From Bacillota bacterium (lineage in GTDB: Bacteria > Bacillota > Clostridia > Eubacteriales > Eubacteriaceae): a stretch of 41,829 bases of DNA. The first letter of the stretch is position 1. Each line of letters opens with the position of its first letter. The stretch lies in assembly GCA_018903255.1 (NCBI GenBank), contig JAHIQT010000109.1, positions 1-41,829 of the forward strand, in the 5' to 3' direction. Below are positions 15,966-24,045 of this stretch, piece after piece. The translations under genes were made by a program, and so were the position numbers. The notes beneath the pieces were generated by a model. That model was not told the DNA's origin. It made no database searches and saw only the letters and a program-made list of their open reading frames with translations.

Positions 15966-15995
15966 AAGTCAAGTCAAGTCAAGTCAAGTCAAGTC
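15966..15995. repeat. Six tandem copies of AAGTC
   Basis: Six perfect copies of a 5-base unit lie between the small peptide and the macro-domain gene. A 5-base unit is not frame-neutral, but no gene runs through it. It may vary in copy number by slippage. Confidence 0.9.
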
Positions 15996-16048
15996 TAAGA
16001 ATTACAACCTAGATAATAAAGAAACCGATTCGTTTTATGGAGGTTCAG

Positions 16049-16788
16049 ATGCAATTTGAAATTACGTGTAATGATATAACAAACATGGCCGTGGATGCAA
16101 TCGTATTACCAGCGAATTTAAGATTAAGAGAAGGTAGTGGCACATCAAAAGCGGTCTTTGAAAAAGCGGGCAGAAAAGAATTGGAGAAAGCCTGCAAAGG
16201 GCATTAAAAAAATATCGTCAACTCTATCGGGGTGGTGCTATTCCGACGCTTGCCTTTAACCTTGAGGCTAAATTTATTATTCATTCAATCGTTCCAAAAT
16301 GGGTTGACGGCAAGCATCACGAGTATGAGCTACTTAGTTCGGCATACCTATCAGCGTTAGGACTGGCCGATGTGATGAGTTGTGAATCAATCGCTTTTCC
16401 GCTGTTAGCCTCTGGTAATAATCGATTTGATCTAAACATTGCTTTTGAAATTGCCAAAGAAAGCATTGAATCTTATCAGCCGACAAATAAGCTAAAGCGC
16501 GTGATCCTGGTATTATACGATGCAGGGGCGATGCAGATTGCCAGAACCCAGGGATTATTTGTCGAGGAAGTGATCGATGATGTCTATACGCTGGCAAATG
16601 ATGAAAACTATGTACTACCAGGACAACGCGCAATTAATGGTGGGCTAGATCTTGCCGGCAAGTTTTTAGATGATGGCATTAACATGGCAATGGCATATCT
16701 AGATGATCAAGAAAATAGGAAAAAAATTATTCAATGTGGGATCAGCATCGCACAGATGGCAATCATGATTGTTAATCGGAAAGAGTAA
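16049..16788 (+). pseudogene. Macro-domain protein with a one-base frameshift
   Basis: The first frame (16049-16207) starts MQFEITCNDITNMAVDAIV and has the macro-domain entry DAIVLPAN. The continuation, in another frame from about 16208, reads GGAIPTLAFNLEAKFIIHSI, then IAFPLLASGNNRFD, the second loop of the ADP-ribose pocket. Adding one base in the TTAAAAAAATAT stretch near 16205-16212 would restore a single 246-residue protein (TAN gives Tyr in place of the stop). The C-terminal part after about residue 165 is helical and not recognised. Macro domains bind or remove ADP-ribose; those near nucleases and toxins can be antitoxins of ADP-ribosylating toxins, but no partner is visible here. TATGGAGG precedes the start. 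This is either a real loss-of-function deletion or a sequence error at an A-run. Confidence 0.72.
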
Positions 16789-16915
16789 GAGGCCGCTACT
16801 TTACCAATCTGACCGAAGCACGGCTGGCGAGCAGTGGTTCAATGTGATAGGGGCGAAAAGTTAGAAGCCACCGGTATAGTGATAACCTAATAAGATTAAG
16901 GGTAAAGGTAGAAAA

Positions 16916-17686
16916 ATGGCAAGAAATAACTGGACAAGAGAAGAAACCATACTAGCTTTTGAATTATATTGCAGAACGCCTTTTGGTAAAATCCATTCAC
17001 ATAATACTGAAATTATAGCATTGTCTAAATTGCTTGTGAGAACCCCAGCTGCAGTCTCGATGAAGATGTGCAATCTCGCCAGTTATGATCCACAACTACG
17101 CAAAAGAGGGGTTAGCGGTTTAGCTAACGGTAGTAAACTTGAAAGCCTGATCTGGGAAGAATTCCAAAATGATTGGGAGGCACTGGCCTATGAAAGTAAA
17201 GCGATCCTTGCCGGTATTGAAAATGAGGACATCGTCGCAGTGGCAAAGATTGACCTCGATAATCTACCCCCGGGCAAGGACAAAATTAGCGTTGTTAAAC
17301 AACGAATTGGTCAGAATTTTTTCAGGTCAGCGGTTTTAAATGCCTACGAAAGCCGCTGTTGTATCACCGGTATCGCAATTGACACCTTACTCGTTGCCAG
17401 CCACATTAAACCTTGGAAACACAGCGACGAAAAGACCGAACGCACCAATCCCTCCAATGGTTTGTGCTTAAATGCCCTCCATGATAAAGCCTTTGATCAG
17501 GGTCTTATTTCGATTAACAAAAATTTCGAAATCATCGTATCGCATCAACTCAAACACGATCAAATAGACACCATAACAAAAAACTGGATCGTCAGTTTTG
17601 CAGCAAAGCAGATTGAAACACCCCATAAGTTTTTACCGGATAGCCGGTTTATCGAATACCATAACGCTGTGGTGTTTCGAGGATAG
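16916..17686 (+). CDS. HNH endonuclease-domain protein
   Basis: This 256-residue protein has an N-terminal DNA-binding-like part (about 1-60, NNWTREETILAFELYCRTPF, of the kind found before HNH_2-type nucleases) and a C-terminal HNH domain (about 130-220). The domain shows CCITGI, SHIKPW and NGLCLNALHDKAFD, which supply the His, Asn and His of the fold. Such proteins are stand-alone restriction-like endonucleases, often in defence islands. The frame is complete. The ribosome site is a poor GGTAAAGGTAG. The NERD gene follows after 20 bases on the same strand, so the two may be cotranscribed. Confidence 0.82.
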   Translation: MARNNWTREETILAFELYCRTPFGKIHSHNTEIIALSKLLVRTPAAVSMKMCNLASYDPQLRKRGVSGLANGSKLESLIWEEFQNDWEALAYESKAILAGIENEDIVAVAKIDLDNLPPGKDKISVVKQRIGQNFFRSAVLNAYESRCCITGIAIDTLLVASHIKPWKHSDEKTERTNPSNGLCLNALHDKAFDQGLISINKNFEIIVSHQLKHDQIDTITKNWIVSFAAKQIETPHKFLPDSRFIEYHNAVVFRG

Positions 17687-17706
17687 AAAAAAAGGAGGCC
17701 ACACCC

Positions 17707-19035
17707 ATGTCCCTATTTAACACCCTCACCACCCCCATCTTCCTAAAAGAAGATTCCGACAACAGCCAGCACATCGCCCGGCTGACAGAACTTAAGGAAA
17801 AAGCCACCGGCAAGGTCAAAGATGATATCGCCCGGGAAATCACCCTGGCCAGCTATGGTCAAGTCGGGGAGCGAAATATTGCTTTTGAGCTGAAAAACTC
17901 TGGCATCCCGATGGTTGTCATCCACGACCTCCACCTGCAACATGGTAATCTGACGGCACAGATTGATTATGTCGTGGTCACCCGCAAGATGATCTTTTTA
18001 ATCGAATGCAAAAATCTCTACGGTAATATTGAGATTGATAATCAGGGTAATTTTGTCAGAAGCTATGCCTGGAATGGTCGAACAGTTAAGGAAGGGATCT
18101 ATTCACCGATCACCCAGAACCAGCGGCATTTTGAAATTATGAAACAGCTTTATCGGGCGAGTCGCAAAAATTCGCTGTCAAAAGTTTTTTCGGATAAGGT
18201 GTTTGATGACTTTTATCGCAGCATTGTGGTACTGGCCAATCCCAAGACAATACTCAATGCCAAATACGCCAAAAAAGAAGTAAAAGAACAGGTGATCCGC
18301 GCCGATCAGCTGATTACCCATATCAAGAATCAGAATAAGCAATCAAAAGAACTGGCAAGTTCAGATAAGATGATGAGAGAATGTGCTGAAAGAATTCTAG
18401 CCCTCCACAAACCCAATCAAACCGACTACACCCAAAAATATGAAACCATCCTGTCGGGCTTAACGCCAGCATCCCCGGCGGCGCCCAAGCCCACCACAGC
18501 AGCCGCGACTGCAAAAGACAAAACGGTGATCCGGGAATCAGCCGCCAAACCGTATACCGTGGCAACAGCTCCAGATAAGGATCTGGTCGCCAAACTAAAA
18601 GCCTATCGCCTGGAAACCAGCCGCACCGAAAAGGTGCAGGCCTATGTTGTTTTTAATGATCGGCAATTGGCAGATTTGATTAGCCAGAAACCCCAAACGA
18701 TCGAAGCATTGCGGCTGATCTCCGGCTTTGGTCCGGTTAAGGCTGAAAAGTATGGCCCCGGCATTCTGGCCGTGCTCAAATCCGGGACGACCGCTGTTGC
18801 CCTGGGGAAACAAACTCAGAGCTGGTCGCCCTCACAACTGATCGGCGAAAAAATAACCCATCAAAGCTTTGGAAAAGGCACCGTCAGAAGCGTCAGCCGC
18901 CAGGAAATCATCATAAATTTTCCCATGACCGCTAGAAGTTTTGAATTTCCTGACGTCTTTGATACAACCATCTGGCTGTCAAACCCGGCTCTGCAACAGA
19001 AAGTGGAAGCGCTGATCAAGGCAAGAAAGCGTTAG
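17707..19035 (+). CDS. NERD nuclease-related protein with HRDC domain
   Basis: This 442-residue protein carries a NERD domain at about 55-165 (GERNIAFEL, then QIDYVVV and IFLIECKNL, with the Asp and the ExK of the PD-(D/E)XK-like core). A Pro/Ala-rich linker lies at about 255-285. An HRDC domain follows at about 295-360 (KVQAYVVFNDRQLADL, then LISGFGPVKAEKYG). The C-terminal 65 residues (HQSFGKGTVRSVS) resemble the small beta-barrel tail of UvrD/PcrA-type helicases. NERD plus HRDC implies DNA processing. The start is supported by AAAAAAGGAGG. It follows the HNH gene by 20 bases. Cellular role is not established for this family. Confidence 0.85.
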   Translation: MSLFNTLTTPIFLKEDSDNSQHIARLTELKEKATGKVKDDIAREITLASYGQVGERNIAFELKNSGIPMVVIHDLHLQHGNLTAQIDYVVVTRKMIFLIECKNLYGNIEIDNQGNFVRSYAWNGRTVKEGIYSPITQNQRHFEIMKQLYRASRKNSLSKVFSDKVFDDFYRSIVVLANPKTILNAKYAKKEVKEQVIRADQLITHIKNQNKQSKELASSDKMMRECAERILALHKPNQTDYTQKYETILSGLTPASPAAPKPTTAAATAKDKTVIRESAAKPYTVATAPDKDLVAKLKAYRLETSRTEKVQAYVVFNDRQLADLISQKPQTIEALRLISGFGPVKAEKYGPGILAVLKSGTTAVALGKQTQSWSPSQLIGEKITHQSFGKGTVRSVSRQEIIINFPMTARSFEFPDVFDTTIWLSNPALQQKVEALIKARKR

Positions 19036-19119
19036 TTCTGGCGGAGCCTTGCCTGTTATCCTTATCAGGATTGCTTCAATTATGAACGTAAATAGAAGTT
19101 TCCCAAAGGAGGACAGCCC

Positions 19120-19188
19120 ATGTTGCCCCCCAACCCCAGCAATGATTGCCCCGTGGTAAATGGAACCTTAAGTTTTCAAGTGCAATGA
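19120..19188 (+). other. 22-codon frame with a strong ribosome site, probable relic
   Basis: AAAGGAGG lies 7 bases before an ATG opening MLPPNPSNDCPVV, which ends after 22 codons. The strong ribosome site with a tiny frame suggests a gene whose body has been deleted, but no parent is in the window. A true leader peptide cannot be excluded. Confidence 0.25.
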
Positions 19189-19213
19189 TAAATTCCCTTG
19201 GAGGTATGGCATT

Positions 19214-19777
19214 ATGGCAGGTAGCATTTTTGTGATTAAAGAAGATCAAGTTATTGAATTAAAAGAGGCGACATTTGAAAATGAATTAGACTTTCAGGTC
19301 TTAATTGAAAAATATCCAAATATCCTCGCCGGTGATCAAATAACACCCAACGATCCCCGCAAATGGATTTTCATCTTCCGAGAAATGGGGGTGCCGGCAC
19401 AAATGGATGGTGGCAATCAATGGTTTTTAGATCATCTCTTTATCGATCATGAAAGCATCCCCACATTCATTGAGGTTAAAAGAAGCACCGATACCCGAAT
19501 CCGCAGAGAAGTCGTGGCACAAATGCTCGATTATGCGGCCAATGCCACGGAATACTGGCCCATCGAAACGATCCGCAATTTATATGATGGACAAAATAGC
19601 AGCCTGTCAGACGACTTGGATATTGAACCGGATAAAGTGGAACTATATTGGGAAACGGTCAAAAATAATCTGCGGTTAGGTAAGATCAAAAGGGAACGGT
19701 GCTTGACATTAACTTATAAACTTATGACATCCCCCATTTCGGTGAAGTTTATTAAACCCCTTTCAGGCCATCGGTGA
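19214..19777 (+). pseudogene. NucS-like PD-(D/E)XK protein cut by a repeat
   Basis: Residues 1-161 are native. WFLDHLFID followed by TFIEVKRSTDTRIRREVV and QMLDYAAN gives the Asp, ExK and QxxxY pattern of the PD-(D/E)XK domain in NucS/DUF91-like proteins. From base 19698 the frame runs into the dispersed repeat, which encodes the last 26 residues (CLTLTYKLMTSPISVKF and so on). The usual C-terminal half is missing. The nuclease core itself is complete, so residual activity cannot be ruled out, but the unnatural tail argues against it. CCTTGGAGG precedes the ATG. Confidence 0.7.
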
Positions 19778-19785
19778 GATCAAGA
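19696..19785 (-). repeat. Dispersed tail repeat, copy 5
   Basis: CGGTGCTTGACATTAACTTA, then the CCCCCATTTCGGTGAAGTTT block and AAACCCCTTTCAGGCCATCG. On the minus strand the end reads LDLTDGLKGV and stop, a diverged form of the YIDPDGLKRV terminus. Nested inverted repeats (TAAACTT with AAGTTTA; a GCTTGA/TCAGGC outer pair, one mismatch) are kept. It terminates the NucS-like gene. Confidence 0.78.
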
Positions 19786-19805
19786 CACAAGGAGCTTTAC
19801 TGCTA

Positions 19806-20660
19806 TCACTTCTTCCTTTGAGGCCAATCCATGTTGTTTAGAATATCCAGGATCACCGTGCAAATATCATTAAATTCGATATCTTTGGCATAATCAAATT
19901 GGTTCTGATAATTAATCCAATGCCGATGCATTGCCGGACTATTCTTAATTGTTTGGAGGTTTTCTGGGTATTGTTCCATCAAAGCTAGGGTATTGCGGTT
20001 TTGGGCTGTAGCTACTAGTGCGTCGTAAATCCCATCGGCATTGACATTTTGCCACTGCAGCTGGCGAATAATAAAAACATCGTAATAGTCTCGGGGGCGG
20101 GTATTTTGATCACCACGGGTAATGATGGTTTCGAGCTTTTCGGCAAGAATCGTCTCCAGGTTATATGCCAATATTTTAATACAGCGTGGTTCAAGCAACA
20201 GCTTGTATTCATAGACAATCTCCCGCGGTGTAATTTTATCACCGGTGGTAAGATCAATTTTTAAAGGAACTTTCATTGGCGGGTAATTCGCTTCAAGAGC
20301 GATCCTTAGACCGGAATAATCGGCACTCTCACGGATGCTCTCAACGTGCCTGAGTGTGAAAGTGATGGCATCACTCAATGGTATTTGGCAGATTTCTTCA
20401 AACATTTTGGTGATCGATTCGACATTGGCTGGAAATCCACGAAGGGTTACATCCATATCCATGGTTGCTCTTGTATCCAGACCGACGATGGACGCAATAA
20501 GAAAACCACCCTTAAGGATAAAATGGGATTGATAAGGAGACATCGAAATACGCTCAAGCAGTCGTTCAAGCATGTAATTTTGTAAAATAAGTTGAGCTGA
20601 GATATGTTTGTCTTTGGACATGTTTTTCATAATCGCCTTTAATTGCATGGCATTGTTCAT
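19806..20660 (-). CDS. AbiEii-type nucleotidyltransferase toxin
   Basis: This 284-residue protein of the AbiEii/AbiGii family (PF08843) is the toxin of a type IV toxin-antitoxin pair. The catalytic core is FILKGGFLIASIVG then TMDMDVTL, with a third acidic site in KIDLTTGD and the family helix YNLETILAEKLETII. RPRDYYDVFII is also typical. Related toxins transfer nucleotides to tRNA acceptor ends or otherwise block growth; the target here is unknown. The start codon overlaps the antitoxin stop by four bases (ATGA), so translation is coupled. Length and motifs are complete. It reads against all its neighbours in the island. Confidence 0.88.
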   Translation of the reverse strand: MNNAMQLKAIMKNMSKDKHISAQLILQNYMLERLLERISMSPYQSHFILKGGFLIASIVGLDTRATMDMDVTLRGFPANVESITKMFEEICQIPLSDAITFTLRHVESIRESADYSGLRIALEANYPPMKVPLKIDLTTGDKITPREIVYEYKLLLEPRCIKILAYNLETILAEKLETIITRGDQNTRPRDYYDVFIIRQLQWQNVNADGIYDALVATAQNRNTLALMEQYPENLQTIKNSPAMHRHWINYQNQFDYAKDIEFNDICTVILDILNNMDWPQRKK

Positions 20661-21250
20661 AGTAAAACCTCCAGGTAAGAGCGAAGCTTATTTTCAACGC
20701 TTAATCGTTTTGCGTAATTTGACAGTAAGGGGATATTCTTTTGATCGAGATGCGTATAACGTTTAAATGCATCCGTCACAATTTGGATTTCAGTATCGCT
20801 ACGTCCCTTTAAAATATCACACAGCGTTCGTTCGGCATTGTACAGGCGAACAGCATTACCACTGGGAGTTTTGGCTATTATGACACCAAGTTCGTAGAGT
20901 TCTTTCTTGACACGGTAATATTTGATGTTTTCTAATCCTACGGTTGTGGTATTATATCCAAGCGGAAAGGTCATGGAATAATGAATCGGGGTGCGATCAG
21001 TTAAGTCCAGCAGAAACAGCGCTGTTTCATGTGAAAAGATTCCCCGTTTAAATCGCACCTGTAAATTAAGCATTTCATCATCAAAAATTGACGGAATAAT
21101 ATAGACCCCCCGAGCGGAATGCTCAAGCAGCCCCTTAGCCACAAGAATTCTTAAATATTCACGGGGTATATCAGCTTTTGTAACCTGTGTAGTTGTCACC
21201 ACACCGTTGTTATCATTTGCGATGGCTAAGATTTGTTCGGCATAATTCAT
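20657..21250 (-). CDS. AbiEi-type antitoxin and autoregulator
   Basis: This 197-residue protein has an N-terminal winged-helix (about 1-65: VTTTQVTKADIPREYLRILV then GVYIIP) and a C-terminal domain with the family signature FSHETALFLLDLTDRTP and YNAERTLCDIL. AbiEi proteins neutralise AbiEii and repress their own promoter by binding inverted repeats. It is first in a two-gene operon. GAGGTGAG precedes the ATG. A near-perfect promoter and a 12-base palindrome lie upstream. A relic of a second copy is at 2225-2394. Confidence 0.88.
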   Translation of the reverse strand: MNYAEQILAIANDNNGVVTTTQVTKADIPREYLRILVAKGLLEHSARGVYIIPSIFDDEMLNLQVRFKRGIFSHETALFLLDLTDRTPIHYSMTFPLGYNTTTVGLENIKYYRVKKELYELGVIIAKTPSGNAVRLYNAERTLCDILKGRSDTEIQIVTDAFKRYTHLDQKNIPLLSNYAKRLSVENKLRSYLEVLL

Positions 21251-21296
21251 TTGTACTCACCTCGGTCTTATCAGGAATCGTTTCGTGTTATTGACA

Positions 21297-21308
21297 TGTA
21301 TGCATACA
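21297..21308. promoter_or_regulatory. Palindromic operator candidate for AbiEi
   Basis: TGTATGCATACA is a perfect 12-base palindrome directly downstream of the -10 element, in the position expected for autorepression. Confidence 0.5.
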
Positions 21309-21337
21309 ATTATAATTATAAAGTGCATAAAAGTCAA
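21309..21337 (-). promoter_or_regulatory. Promoter of the AbiE operon
   Basis: On the minus strand TTGACT (21337-21332), 17 bases, then TATAAT (21314-21309). The start codon lies 58 bases downstream of the -10. Confidence 0.75.
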
Positions 21338-21357
21338 GATGATTTTGGGTAGCTACC

Positions 21358-21412
21358 TGAAGACGAGTTATTCACCTATTCGCGGATCAACCCTTTTTAT
21401 CCATCCCGGAGG
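21358..21412 (+). pseudogene. C-terminal remnant of a second hipB
   Basis: With one base missing, the frame reads EDEL, HLFADQPFLSIPEVV, matching the end of the intact HipB-like protein (HLFAEQPFLSIQEVI) at 22010-22060. The DNA match includes the ribosome site of the following hipA (GGAGGTAGTCG against GGAGGTAATCG). The corresponding hipA is gone. It shows that a second copy of the hip module lay upstream. Confidence 0.75.
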
Positions 21413-21486
21413 TAGTCGCTTTGAGATCCCTGATAGCGCAGGTAAGACCGGCTATTGACTATCGCGGCTATTTATGATATTTTGAC

Positions 21487-21710
21487 ATGACGGTGCATTG
21501 ACATCAATTTATAAACATAAGAAACATCATTGCAAGAGCTAAGGGCGGTCAGACCGCGAGCACCAATAGAAAAACACGAGTGAGCTAAGGATGAGCGGTA
21601 TTGAAGAAAATCGATCGCAAAAGATAAAATGGCAGGGGAAAATCCTAACCATCCAACCACGCACCCGGGTATGGCGGGAAGGCCGGGATGATGATGACTA
21701 AACCCCTGGT
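21487..21710 (+). pseudogene. Internally deleted copy of the Cys-rich gene next to hipBA
   Basis: The left dispersed-repeat part (GGTGCATTGACATCAATTTA), about 70 bases of leader and the first 29 codons match the region 23205-23390. They are then joined in frame to the last codons, EGRDDDD and stop, of the same gene (23303-23953). The result is a 36-codon frame, 21591-21701, starting MSGIEENRSQ. All Cys residues are lost. It lies 86 bases before the intact hipB start. Confidence 0.85.
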
Positions 21711-21730
21711 AGGCTCAGAAAAAATAGACA

Positions 21731-21785
21731 GCTAATATAATAGCCAATCATTGACAAAAATACTTTTATCAGCTAATATATTAAC
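21731..21785. promoter_or_regulatory. Two operator candidates for HipB
   Basis: GCTAATATAATAGC (21731-21744, palindromic ends GCTA/TAGC) and GCTAATATATTAAC (21772-21785, palindromic TAATATATTA) share CAGCTAATATA and are 41 bases apart, about four helical turns. The second covers the -10 element. Confidence 0.5.
21751..21779 (+). promoter_or_regulatory. Promoter of hipBA
   Basis: TTGACA (21751-21756), a 17-base spacer and TAATAT (21774-21779). The TTG here is therefore a -35 element and not the start of a longer HipB. Confidence 0.7.
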
Positions 21786-21786
21786 T

Positions 21787-22071
21787 ATGAATATGAATTT
21801 ATTAACACAAAAAACACCCCGGGAGATTAATGCCATCATCGCTGCGCGAATTCGCAGCATCCGCAAAAGGCAGAAGCTGTCACAGGAAAAACTCAGTGAG
21901 AAATCAGGTGTCAGCCTGGGTTCGGTGAAACGGTTTGAGCGCAGCGGGGACATCTCCTTGATTTCACTGACTAAAATTGCCATCGCCCTTAACTGCGAAG
22001 AGGAACTGTCTCACTTATTTGCGGAGCAACCCTTTTTATCCATCCAGGAGGTAATCGATGAACAAAATTAA
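21787..22071 (+). CDS. HipB-like XRE-family antitoxin
   Basis: This 94-residue protein has a helix-turn-helix of the Cro/CI (XRE) type: IAARIRSIRKRQKLSQEKLS then SGVSLGSVKRFERSG. It should bind its own operators and hold the HipA-like kinase inactive. ATG 21787 is chosen because the promoter -10 ends at 21779. That leaves a leaderless or nearly leaderless message; an internal ATG at 21793 is possible. Its 3' end overlaps hipA by 14 bases and contains the hipA ribosome site (CAGGAGG). Confidence 0.82.
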   Translation: MNMNLLTQKTPREINAIIAARIRSIRKRQKLSQEKLSEKSGVSLGSVKRFERSGDISLISLTKIAIALNCEEELSHLFAEQPFLSIQEVIDEQN

Positions 22072-23188
22072 AAAGTTGTCGGTTCGGTTTCATGGTAGGC
22101 TGGTGGGGACACTGGCCCTGTATAAACAGCGACAGGCAGCTTTTGAATACAGCAAGGAATGGTTGGCCGATGGCTTTTCGGTCAGCCCCTTCTCACTGCC
22201 ACTAACGCAGCGTGTCTTTATACCCAAGGCTGATCCCTTTGAGGGCTTGTTCGGCGTATTTGCAGATAGTCTTCCAGATGGATGGGGGCGATTACTGGTT
22301 GATCGGCTGTTATTAAAGAATCACATCAACCCGTTTGAGATCAGCAGTCTGGACCGATTGGCCATTGTTGGTTCATCTGGCATGGGTGCGTTGACCTATG
22401 AACCGGTTCATCATTTTGATTTATCGAATCAGGCCGTTGATCTTGATGAAATTGCGGCGGAGTGTGCCAAAATGCTCCGGACGGATTATTCAGATAATCT
22501 GGATGACTTGTTCAGACTTGGGGGGGCTTCAGGCGGAGCCAGACCGAAGATCCTGACAACAATTGATGGGATCGATTGGATTATTAAATTTCCATCATCA
22601 GAAGATATTAAAAACATCGGTGAGCAGGAGTATCGGTATTCTTTATGTGCCCGGGAATGTAGTATTGCGATGGAAGAAACAAAACTCTTTCCATCAAATA
22701 CCGGTCCGGGCTATTTTGGTACCCGAAGATTTGACCGAAAACGGGACGAACAGGGTAATGAAAAACGGATTCATATGCTTTCGGTAAGTGGAATGCTGGA
22801 AACTTCCCATCGTATCCCCAATTTGGATTATAACATTCTGATGAAGCTGACCTTGGAATTAACAAAAGATTTTTCTGAGGTTGAAAAGATGTACCGGCTG
22901 ATGTGTTTTAATGTTTTTGCCCATAATCGGGATGACCATTCAAAGAACTTCACTTTTCTTTATGATGAAATAAAGCAGCGGTGGCTGCTTTCACCCGCTT
23001 ATGATTTAACGGATAGTGTTTCTTTTGGTGGCGAGCATGCCACCTGTATTAATGGCAACGGAAAGAATCCGGGGCTCAGAGATATTCTGGAAGTGGCCAG
23101 GAAAATTGGCATTAAGGATCAAAAAGCTAAAGATATCGCCACAGAAATAAAAGAAATCGTTAATAAAAGGGCAATACGCCAAAGCTAA
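22058..23188 (+). CDS. HipA-like serine/threonine kinase toxin
   Basis: This 376-residue protein is a HipA-family kinase. The N-terminal coupling domain has VGTLAL and FGVFADSLPDGWGRLL. The kinase domain has the Gly-rich LGGASGGARPK (about 154-164), a core Lys in WIIKFPS, and the catalytic HNRDDHSKNFTF (about 290-301) with the acidic site and Asn. YDLTDS follows as the metal-binding segment. In E. coli HipA phosphorylates glutamyl-tRNA synthetase and causes growth arrest; the target here is not known. It is somewhat shorter than E. coli HipA (about 440) but has all motifs. It overlaps hipB and is followed by the dispersed repeat and the Cys-rich gene. Confidence 0.87.
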   Translation: MNKIKKLSVRFHGRLVGTLALYKQRQAAFEYSKEWLADGFSVSPFSLPLTQRVFIPKADPFEGLFGVFADSLPDGWGRLLVDRLLLKNHINPFEISSLDRLAIVGSSGMGALTYEPVHHFDLSNQAVDLDEIAAECAKMLRTDYSDNLDDLFRLGGASGGARPKILTTIDGIDWIIKFPSSEDIKNIGEQEYRYSLCARECSIAMEETKLFPSNTGPGYFGTRRFDRKRDEQGNEKRIHMLSVSGMLETSHRIPNLDYNILMKLTLELTKDFSEVEKMYRLMCFNVFAHNRDDHSKNFTFLYDEIKQRWLLSPAYDLTDSVSFGGEHATCINGNGKNPGLRDILEVARKIGIKDQKAKDIATEIKEIVNKRAIRQS

Positions 23189-23204
23189 ATTGTGGGGTAG
23201 CTCT

Positions 23205-23235
23205 AACACTTGACATCAATTTATAAACTTAAGAA
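23205..23235. repeat. Dispersed repeat, copy 7 (left part only)
   Basis: CACTTGACATCAATTTATAA followed by ACTTAAGAAAC. It lies between hipA and the Cys-rich gene, as the matching copy at 21489 lies before the deleted form of that gene. Confidence 0.6.
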
Positions 23236-23302
23236 ACACCATTGCAGGTGATAAGGGCGGTCAAACCGCAAGCACCAATAAAAAAACAATAGCGAGGTAA
23301 GG

Positions 23303-23953
23303 ATGAGAGGTAATGAAGAAAATCGTTCACAAAAGATAAAATGGCATGGGAAAATCCTGACCATCCAACCGCGAACCCGGGTATGGCGTTATGTAACCGA
23401 TAACCGGACCCATTATCATATTGGCTACAATCTGCTAATAAACGGTAGCAGCGATGACGGGAAAACTGAGTTTTGGGTGGCCATTTCGGAAAAGCAGCAG
23501 CAAAAATCCGGATTTCAAATTGGTGATACCATCGCTGGCAGTGGTTGGACGAAAAAATATCCACAACGGGAATTTGCCGACTATTATCGGGCGGGTTCCT
23601 TGAAAATAATCGACTGCGAACGTGATTTAAAACAGACTGCAGCACCCTGGACGGGAGCGCTGCCGGAGCTGCAAACCTACGAAGAACGGGGCGCCCGGAT
23701 GCTCAGCAAAAGCGCCTGGCAGGGGAAGTGTTTGACCTGCTACTGGGCAGCCATGGCCAATGTTGAAATCCAATGGGACTTTGATCGTGATATTAAGAAA
23801 TATCGCTTTGAAACCTATTGTTACGGTCCCAAATCCTGTCGGTATTATAAAATGGGTCGGAGCCGGTCGGTTCCTTATAAAAATCGGGATTCCGCCATCG
23901 ATGACGGCTACCTGGACGAACTCTGCACCGAAGGCCGGGATGATGATGACTAA
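23303..23953 (+). CDS. Unrecognised Cys-containing protein linked to hipBA
   Basis: This 216-residue soluble protein is of no family I recognise. The N-terminal half (IKWHGKILTIQPRTRVWRYV, then HYHIGYNLLI, EFWVAISE, FQIGDTIAGSGWTK) looks beta-rich, with an OB-fold-like pattern. The C-terminal half has KCLTCYWAAM and YCYGPKSCRYYK: two cysteine pairs, CxxC and Cx5C, about 28 residues apart, fit for a zinc or iron-sulphur site. It ends in a run of Asp. AGGTAAGG precedes the ATG. The gene follows hipA by 114 bases, and a collapsed copy of both lies upstream in the same order, so it may be a third member of the module. Its stop overlaps the stop of a tail fragment on the other strand. Confidence 0.7.
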   Translation: MRGNEENRSQKIKWHGKILTIQPRTRVWRYVTDNRTHYHIGYNLLINGSSDDGKTEFWVAISEKQQQKSGFQIGDTIAGSGWTKKYPQREFADYYRAGSLKIIDCERDLKQTAAPWTGALPELQTYEERGARMLSKSAWQGKCLTCYWAAMANVEIQWDFDRDIKKYRFETYCYGPKSCRYYKMGRSRSVPYKNRDSAIDDGYLDELCTEGRDDDD

Positions 23954-24044
23954 ACTCGCGACAGCCCATCCGGGTCAAGATAAACCTGGCGGGCCCGGAA
24001 GGTTTGGGGTACTGGAGTTAAAAGAACCGTCCCCTTGATATTCA
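23950..24044 (-). pseudogene. 3' tail fragment, copy 8 of the dispersed family
   Basis: Read on the minus strand this gives LLTPVPQTFRARQVYLDPDG followed by LSRV and TAG (23952-23950), nearly identical in protein to the end of the complete gene at 30953-31330. The 5' part of the gene is absent. It contains the GGGGACGGT phrase. Its stop codon overlaps that of the convergent Cys-rich gene. Confidence 0.78.
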
Positions 24045-24045
24045 A

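Noticed and set aside
15966-15995. CRISPR-like repeat array
   Set aside because: It is a simple 5-base tandem repeat without spacers; no cas genes are present.
21751-21786. HipB start at TTG 21751
   Set aside because: That TTG is part of the TTGACA -35 element.
1267-24044. Integron cassette array: genes each followed by a folded repeat
   Set aside because: The repeats lack the GTTRRRY/RYYYAAC core boxes of attC sites, no tyrosine integrase gene is present, and the repeats contain real protein-coding 3' ends.
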